Shown here: positions 56,434-64,000 of the stretch, piece by piece | How the letters are laid out: every line of letters starts with the position of its first letter | Numbering within the stretch: the first letter of the stretch is position 1 | From: Marsupella aquatica | Lineage: Eukaryota; Marchantiophyta | Reading direction: 5' to 3' | Length of the DNA: 64,000 bases | Assembly (NCBI GenBank): GCA_973895155.1 | Contig: OZ316897.1 | Location: 14,446,001-14,510,000 of the forward strand | The notes under the pieces: model-generated | Database searches by the model: none | Seen by the model: only the letters and a program-made list of their open reading frames with translations | What the model was told of the DNA's origin: nothing | Program-made: the position numbers and the translations under genes

Positions 56434-56757
56434 TTAAGGACGACGAGACTTCGAGTCAAACCTTGACCGATAGACGAGACTTCGAGTCATATCTTCAAAT
56501 CGGTCACGCCGTATGATTTCACATGCATTCAGCAGCCCATGATCACGGATTAGGGGAAAGCGACTGTACTTTCTCATGAGACCCTCGAGGATTTGACTGG
56601 CTTGGCATTCTGTCATTCTTGCGTCATGAGACGTCGTTCCTTTCTCTTCATTCTCTGCCCAAAATAAAAATTCACCGGCAGTTATTTCGCACAAGACCCA
56701 ACAGAAGTCTGGACTCTTGAGAGAGGGAGAGTATTTGGGTAGCAGCTGGGATCCCAA
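56434..56757 (-). CDS. Hypothetical 107-aa ORF
   Basis: I do not recognise it. It starts MGSQLLPKYSPSLKSPDF and has an amphipathic middle (MTECQASQILEGLMRKYSRF). The end is built on a short DNA duplication (GACGAGACTTCGAGTCA twice), which weakens the case for selection. No promoter or splice context supports it. Confidence 0.25.
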   Translation of the reverse strand: MGSQLLPKYSPSLKSPDFCWVLCEITAGEFLFWAENEEKGTTSHDARMTECQASQILEGLMRKYSRFPLIRDHGLLNACEIIRRDRFEDMTRSLVYRSRFDSKSRRP

Positions 56758-59750
56758 GCTCCTGTAGGTTATCCAGGGCCTAGCGCGCCTACTTCGTTAC
56801 TGTAGGTACTACGGTCAAAGAAGGTAAGGTGGAAGTGTACACGGAAGATTATAAAATATGGACCGTAGAACATGGCTTGTGAAGTAGCCTGACTCATGGC
56901 GTAGAGCACGAGGCATGACGACGAGAATGATGCTGCTCCTCCTGCAACAATTTGCTGACAGAATAAGCTGTAGGCTCATTCTCAAAACCTCCTAGTCTCC
57001 GTCAAAACCCTAGATTAGGAAGAGAGTTTCACGGAAGCCATCCAGGAGATGAGGTGCCGGTGTATGACACAGTGATGTTTCCATCCAAGAGCTATGATCC
57101 CAGTGATTGTCATGCATCTGCATTGTGGTAGGTGGGTAAGGACGATATGTACCATATCAGAATCGGATTCGAATTCTGTGCCCATGATTAACAGAATTAA
57201 AAGGGGTGGACCCCGTGAAGAATTTTGCTGCCTTCCTTGGAAAAAATCGATGCGCTGTTATTCGCCCATGTACGCCTGTAAGCACATTGACTTTCCTTGA
57301 TGGACGCTTCAGTGAGGTACTTTGAGCACCATTTTTCTGCTCTCTCCTTCAGCACCCACCCCCTTCCTGCGAAAGAAACCAGAGGATGATTCAGCACCGA
57401 GGACCCTTCAAATTGGACCCAGGGCCGACCTGATTCTATCGTGGATACTCGTCGGTGTAAAGCAATCGTACTGATTCAGTTTCTAGACTCCCCAGGTTCC
57501 GTGTGCCGAGTGGTTCATTTGCATCTTAGTCGTCTTTCTGGAAGCTCGAATCAGGTCAAAGACCGAGCTCTCAAAATGCGCGAGGTCATGTTTGTTCCTT
57601 TCTGAGCAGCCATAGAGCAGAACAGCTGAAAATCGGTTTTACCCATAATTGAAATGGTTATAAGAGCAATGAGTGCCAAGAACCAGCCGGTAATCTCAGC
57701 AAGTCAATCAGAACGACGGCAAATTTGGTGTGGGTGGGGGGCAGCGAGGGGAACTAGGCAACCGTCATGTTGGTAGTAGCTCCGAAATGACCGAATTTCG
57801 GGCATCGGACATTTGGGTGCAGCTCTCCAGTGACTGCCCAAACGAGCAAAACCTAGCTGTAATTCCATTTTGGGTCGGTCTATGAAGCTGTCCGATTTCA
57901 TTACGTGCCCATTCACATTAAGTTCATACTGTACTGTCGTCACTCTCTTCTGCCGCGCACTAATTAATTATGCCACGAAATTCGGGCACGACAAGATTGT
58001 CATCAGATAGTTTTTCTGATTTGGGCATGCATAGATCCTGCGAATTATGCAACCGCTACGAAGGTAGCAGTTTATACATTGCGCCAAAGAAAGTCTTCCT
58101 TAGGTGCCACACCTACTTTTCCAATCTGAACGGTCAACGCTGTCGTGTCCCAACACACAGAGATGCGGACATCAGCGAAATTCGTCGCAGCTCGCGCAAC
58201 AACCAAAATTTGGTCGGAGCTACTGAAAGGTACAATGTCAGCTAATAATTGTGCTGAAATGACCGAAGGTAGGTTCGGTCATCGTGACAGCCGAATTGTC
58301 CAAGTGTACAAAATTTTGGCTCTAGGTAGATATGAAATTCTCGGTGCTATCCTTCTGGAAAATTTGCAGAAACTGCAATTGCAGCTACTACTGTACCTGC
58401 ATGATAGAAATATCACTTTTTGCTAGTCCGCTACAATGAATTCGTCTCTCTTCCGGCACGGCACAGGAAACTTTTCTCAGTGGAGAATCAGTGCCAATTA
58501 GGTGAATTGTACTCCTTTCAGCAACAACATTAGTAATAAGTATAAGATTGGCAATGTTCCACTAGCACGTACCACATCGAAATTGGTAAACGATTTATCA
58601 TCAACTGTGCAATTAATGCCCCACAAAAGAAGTAAGTTCGGCGTCTTATACCGCACTACGGATCGCTCGAGGCACCGCGAGTTCGGTCTCAGTTCTGAAC
58701 TTCGCAAATATTGCTTGTGCAGTTACTTCGTTGATGAAATTTTAGAGCTGTCACTCGTAATTTGAATGATATGAAACGAGAATCTGGAAACGTTGTAGTT
58801 TATTCGAAAAGGCAAAGAGTCGAGACTTGCGCAGATAATTCACTCCAGTTGAGAATGTATGTATTCACGCTGCTGCAATCGGAGAACGTACAGTTTGTCG
58901 GGTTTACTAAATAATGCAATTTAGGGTCTAAACATTGCCAACTGAAAGTGATGATGAGATCTCAAAAGTCTATCCTTCGTGACATACCCAGTCCCCGAAC
59001 AAAACATTGTTGGGTTTGAAGAATTAATTTGCAAACCTTAGTTGGTTCCAAACTTTCAGAACGAGAAGAGGATTATTGTGGATCGAAAGATGAAGGCAGA
59101 ATTCGGTGACTCACTGTACTGTATCGCAAGGATTGGAGTATTCGAGCTTTAGGTTGGATTGATTCGGAAGAATAGTGCAAGCTGGACTGTGTGGAGCTTT
59201 AAAAGAACCGATAATTATAGCTGTTACGACTAGGTAGCAAACAAGGCCGTAACGTCCGTCCGTGGCAACGGGTGTGGAGTCTGGATTCCGATAATGCATA
59301 GAAATACAGGAACGCATTGAAGATTTACCCTTCCCTTCCTTTCCCTTCCCTGGAGCCCTTGCCATGTAAAATACAGCTGATAGCTGCGTACCCGGTAATT
59401 CAGCCGTGGTTGGCATTTTTTATACCGCGACCGCTGGAGGAGCAAAGCCCAACGATGGAGAGGCCAGTGAAAACGCCAACTGTACTGAGTAGCGTTCCAT
59501 CTCGACCTGGAGATGCTTCAACTGTTGAAACTCTAACAACAAAATATTGCCCCGGGTCTATAGTCTTTACTTCTTCCGCGCAGTGTGCCCTCCCTATGAT
59601 AAAACCCTTCCTCACTCAGGGCCTCCCGAGTTGTGTGCTGTCCTCGCAGATATCGCAATCCACTACTATTTTACTCTTGCCATGCCTTCCAATGAATTGA
59701 TTTGGGTCTTAAATGCATCAAGAACCATAATTCAAGGTACCACTCTTTTA
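56758..59750. other. Intergenic, no gene supported
   Basis: Many short frames on both strands. Phrases such as CGAATTTCGGGC / GAAATTCGGGCACG recur around 57790 and 57977 on opposite strands, a weak inverted similarity. Nothing firm. Confidence 0.35.
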
Positions 59751-60045
59751 TAGAGGGGTAGTCTTTTGAATTTGCACCCAAAAAATAAAGAATGTGACCC
59801 GGACAATTAATAAGCCAAATGAGATTTACATTTAGTGTGAAGGAAAAAGCTACATAGAAAGGAATGTGATAAAGAGAAAAAATAAAAAATAAAAAATAAT
59901 TACATCTAGTGTGAAGGGGAGAGTATAGAGGGGTATTCTTTTGAATTTGCACCCAAAAAATAAATAATATGACAAAAATAATTAATAAACCAAAAAATAA
60001 ATTACATTTAGTGTGAAGGAAAAAGTGACACAAAAACCTTGGCCA
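59751..60045. repeat. Duplication with about 183-bp spacing
   Basis: TAGAGGGGTA(G/T)TCTTTTGAAT plus TTGCACCCAAAAAATAAA starts at 59751 and 59934. ACATTTAGTGTGAAGG-type phrases follow each copy. AT-rich and non-coding. Confidence 0.85.
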
Positions 60046-61320
60046 TCTCCCTGGTAGGATGGGAATGAATGAATCAAGTTGGAGTTCAGAGGATAACAGC
60101 TGAATCAATGATATATAGTTACGGCTATTGATTCAATAAATGTTTTGAGCCTCGTCGTGTCTCGCATCGTGTACGTGCTCCTAACGAATTGCAAAGGTAT
60201 CCCGCAGTTGTAGTTTATATTGCTGCTGCCGATTTGATTTCACACCTCACTACGTACGTCCAGTAGTTTGAAAGGGCAGTCTTCAATTCTTCTCTTGTCT
60301 CGCTTTCGTGTACAGAAACAGTCTATAGCTCTCCTCACTGTTCCAAAGTCAAGCTTGGCAAATGCGCTGCCCTTTCGCCAAGCTTCCCTGCGTTCCTGGA
60401 TGATCTATTCACCAATTATTGTAAGCCCACTGTGTTTTAGTGCTTCGACGGCGGCTCAGAGGCCTTCTTTCGCTCAGCTTCTCGACCATTAATTCTACTA
60501 ATTGGGAGGGTGGTCCTACATGCCTGCTGGAATTATCTGCTGGATCCCCTTCCAGCAATCACATCACCAAGTGCGCTTCCAAGTTGCTTCTGAAGTCCCA
60601 TTTTTGCACAGCCAAAATTGCCATTTCTCGAGTGGTCCCGTGACTACGATGCCTGCCTGGCTGCCTGGCTGATATGTACGAACTATCACGTTACCCAGTG
60701 TATTCTAAAGCCTTTCCAATCCTCTTCCTTACTTACGCGCTGTCGCTCTGTGACCGGAGAAGTCGCCAATGAATGCACGCCAGCCAGATCCCTGAGCAAA
60801 TGCTACGGCAGATGCAGTAACTGCTGCCGGGCCTCTCTTTCCGGATACTCGTGCACTTGTTCCAGAGTGGCAGGGCAGGACTCTCCCTGAGTACAATCAG
60901 ATTGGGGCACAAGCTACACTAGGCGCTATAGGCTAATTATTTGTGCACAGGCCTTAGATAATTTGATGCAGCTCACGACGATCATCACCCCCCCCCCCAC
61001 CCCCCCCAACCGGGGCTTCTCTAAGGTCTCGTCTTAAATTTTAAACTCGCCTTGTCGGACATCTCCCAAAATGAAAGCTCTCGGGACTTCCTTGGGGCCG
61101 CAAAACTGCGGGCCCACAAAATTTGTTTGTAGACTGCAAGCTCTTAATTAGAGAAACTGTTGTGAGAATCGAACAGATAGTAGAATGCACTGGGCAGAGA
61201 GCAAACTGCAGTCCACAGCCTAAACTGTTCAATGGATTTCTTGCCCACACTAATTTGTGTCACGCTTTTTTCAAGTAGCATATGAGTTAGTGTTACTCCC
61301 ACTAAGAGGCACCTTGCCTG
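60046..61320. other. Unassigned region with poly-C tract
   Basis: Plus-strand frames at 60268-60890 overlap in three phases without a domain. A C-rich run lies at about 60985-61008. Confidence 0.35.
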
Positions 61321-61324
61321 TGAT

Positions 61325-61490
61325 CAACCCGTTGTTATGCTGCCCTCAAAATAACTAATGTCATGATAGTATTCAGTGATACTTTCAAGCCTAAAGCTCC
61401 TCAGGCAGTTATCCTGCCCTAAAAATAACTGATGTCATTCATGATATCATTCAGTGATACTTTCATGCCTTGAGCTCCTCAGGCAGGCAT
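61325..61490. repeat. Duplication of about 75 bp
   Basis: CTGCCCT(C/A)AAAATAACT(A/G)ATGTCAT, CAGTGATACTTTCA and GCTCCTCAGGCAG occur in two successive copies (about 61339 and 61413). Confidence 0.85.
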
Positions 61491-62816
61491 GACAGTATCT
61501 CATGTAGAGAGCCAAGGACAAAGGTCAAAATCTTTCCGGCCCTTGAGGTCCGGAACTCTGCCCTGTAAATAAAACAATAAATATTCGGTAAATAGACAGG
61601 TCCTGAAGTTTGCCTTATGAATAAAACAAAATATGCATTGGGTGAATAGACAAACACACGATTGTGTTGTCATTGAAGATCTGCTTTTGGGAGTCCAAAG
61701 GGCCACATTTTTTAGAGCTGCCCACTTGTGAGTTGGCCAAGAAAATAGTAATAGGGTACACAGAAAAGTGTTACGTACAGTGATAACATGCATTTGCTTT
61801 ATTTTTAGCAGTTGTTGATGAGCATGCTTGGACAATAGATGACAGTGAGTTGTGGCCAGGCTGGGCTCATACACAAGCAAAGGTTAGCAAGCCCAAGGTC
61901 CCACCTACTGTACATAGTCACATTGTCATGGAAGAATCCTGCTTAGTAAATAATTATGAAATTCACGTTGTCAAGCAAGAATTTTGCTTAGTAAATATGA
62001 ATTCATAGCTATATGCAGGCAAACTTTCAAGACGTGTGAAATCATGACTGATCCTTGTGATTTTACCTTCTTCATGGGCGTATCTATAGTAGCTTCTCAT
62101 TCTTTTTCCTGATGCGGTCAAAGATTACATATCAACTCAATTATGTTTGGGTTGTCTCCTTTCAGTAGAACTCACCACATATTAATTCTTTGCCGGTCAT
62201 ATTTTTTTTCAAAACAGAATTTTTCTACGATAGTAAGAAACTTTGAAGTATGGTGTCATATATTTCCAATTACTACGTCAAGATGGAAACAACTTCCTCT
62301 GAGGAAGAGGATGGGGGATATTCACAGAGGGTTTACTGGCAGCAGGATATTAAAGATAATGTAGTGTAATGAAGGGAGTGCCAGATGCTCCCGAGTGTGG
62401 ATTTAGTGGTAACGGTGGGCCTACATTGATATCCTTCTGAGTATTCATTTGTACTTTTCCCATTTTGTAAATCAGTTTGCAAAGATCTTGTAATTGGTTA
62501 AAAGCTCAAGAGCACCGAAGTTTAACTTCGAATCTGATGTTTTCTCCTCTATCGACTGGGATCATGGCTTGGGTTTAAAATTACCAGCCAGGTCAATAAC
62601 GTGAAATAACTGAGGCTATGCCCCGCGCTGATCAATGCTATATCGTTATTGTGATTTTCACAACAAAGCCTGGCCAAACATGTTGATAAGCAGGTTCGGA
62701 CATCCTTATCAACATGCACACGGTTAGTCTACTATCTCTTCATTCGATCTCGCTGCTGGTCCCAACTTTGCATCCGATCCTTGTTGCTATCTAACAGCTG
62801 GGTAAATATCATTCAC
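61491..62816. other. Intergenic, no feature seen
   Basis: Short frames on both strands. A small duplication (TGCTTAGTAAATA) occurs near 61940 and 61987. Confidence 0.4.
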
Positions 62817-62880
62817 ATAATTTATATCAGACTCTTAGGTCTGAATACGTGCTACGTCCTGAGAGTGTGATATAAATTAT
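62817..62880. repeat. Near-perfect 23-bp inverted repeat (hairpin)
   Basis: Arms 62817-62839 and 62858-62880 pair at 21-22 of 23 positions around an 18-base loop. Left arm ATAATTTATATCAGACTCTT(AGG). It could be a tiny foldback element or fold as RNA; neither is shown. Confidence 0.75.
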
Positions 62881-64000
62881 ACCTGCAACTCGGGTTTGAA
62901 TTGATCATGTTATATGACTGGAGAATTGGAGAAACTACTGGATTGAAAGTATTGTAGTGAATAACATCATATTAGAAAGGTGGGCCGTGGACAAGAAAAC
63001 TGAAATTCATACTCGGCGATAAAGGGAGCTGGAATTGGTGCTTGTCTTCCAGCTTTCATCCCCCGTCACGTCAGATGTTTTCCTTGGAATCGTCACTTCA
63101 AATGTTTTGATTGCCGAAATTTCAAGAAAATGTGCAAATGGCAGTCCAGAACATGCAAAGGAGGAAAATGCAGCGTGAACATCACGATGTGCCATCTCCG
63201 GTTCCACGAGACCCTTTTTGCACATATTCTCAATCGATATCTATTCCTGTAGTCGGAGTGATGAGGGCTAGCTAGCTACGTACTGAGTCACCTCCAGCCA
63301 CTGGAGCAACCCGAGTTTTGAGACATGCTGGGCCCTGAATATCCATGACGCCCTTCGATTCTCTTTCGAACAGAGGACATGTCCATCGAGTAACTAAGGT
63401 TTCATTGGCAGCAGCACCTCCCTTACTCTGTTGCCGATCACCTTTCAGCTGTCAGCTCCAAATCTTGATGAGTTTCCAACCTTAACAGCTGCATGGATCA
63501 TTTGGGTGGGCAAGGATCCCGCTCGAAGACCAAACCTAGCGCGGTCTATTTGATGTGCCACCTGCATCTACTTCTAATGAGAGTACCATCACGGACGACT
63601 GGAATCTGAAAAAAGTCTGGGTGATGCGTCAGAATAACCTCAGTTCTCATTAGTCAGTATCCGATTCGACAGTCACTCGTCAATCATTCATGGTTCTCAC
63701 ATTGTGAACTTCCGCGAGAATGGAAGGTGCTGACGTGCATTTGAGAAGACGGGGTAGGGACAGACGAGCGACGGGGTCGGTTCGATTCGAGGCCGAGTCG
63801 GAAACCTTGCTGGCTGGCCTTATAAGAGAGGGTCGCTGCACAGTGCCTCAGTTTGTGCTTCAATATCGAGTAGAGTCTGGAACGGCGCAATCAAAATACA
63901 AGTAGCTGTAGCGGAGCGGAGGTTTCATCCAGAGGAGGCAGTTCGAGTAAGGAGACTTAAGCCTGTACTACTGCAGATCTGTAGTAAAGTAAAGTGACAA
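62881..64000. other. Right-edge region, no gene supported
   Basis: Small frames at 63007-63225 (minus), 63684-63890 (minus) and 63720-63905 (plus, Arg-rich) are unrecognised. Part of a gene beyond the edge cannot be excluded. Confidence 0.3.

Noticed and set aside
60268-60890. Chain of plus-strand frames in three phases
   Set aside because: No domain, no consistent splice borders; likely chance.

Overview
This window reads as nuclear DNA of a land plant. The evidence is spliceosomal genes with canonical GT-AG introns, a P3A plasma-membrane proton ATPase ending in the plant-type Tyr-Thr-Val tail, a CUL3-type cullin relic, and a Ty1/copia element primed by initiator-tRNA. Gene density is low and repeat load is high. 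Introns are short (about 50-450 bp) and the ATPase gene has none, so a non-seed plant such as a bryophyte or lycophyte is plausible. I cannot settle the species.

Layout: an acid-lipase-like gene cut by the left edge (1-1932). Repeat-rich DNA follows: a head-to-head pair of hAT-type MITEs (5.8-6.4 kb) and a broken Ty1/copia element on the minus strand (6.7-11.6 kb) that carries three more MITEs. Next is an unrecognised six-exon gene on the minus strand (12.6-14.0 kb). The 15.9-18.6 kb stretch holds minisatellites, one more MITE and a solo LTR. At 19.7-21.4 kb is a secreted-peptide gene. Its precursor has a signal peptide, a PSY-like tyrosine-sulfation motif and two 36-residue Asp-Tyr-rich repeats, and its promoter is tandemly triplicated. 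At 25.6-25.8 kb an organellar group II intron domain V is embedded between two direct repeats. A frameshifted CUL3 pseudogene fills 27.6-30.0 kb.

A 307/308-bp higher-order satellite (31.9-34.1 kb) leads up to a kelch-repeat gene (34.5-35.6 kb). The intronless H+-ATPase gene (43.2-46.1 kb, minus) has a TATA box and a 169-bp tandem duplication upstream. The last 17 kb hold only repeats, a second solo LTR of the same family, low-complexity tracts and a strong hairpin; I found no convincing gene there.

The genes do not form a pathway or cluster. The best candidate for something undescribed is the PSY-like precursor. As general knowledge, PSY-type sulfated peptides are reported to influence growth and PM H+-ATPase activity in angiosperms. 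The presence of both genes in one window is probably coincidence.
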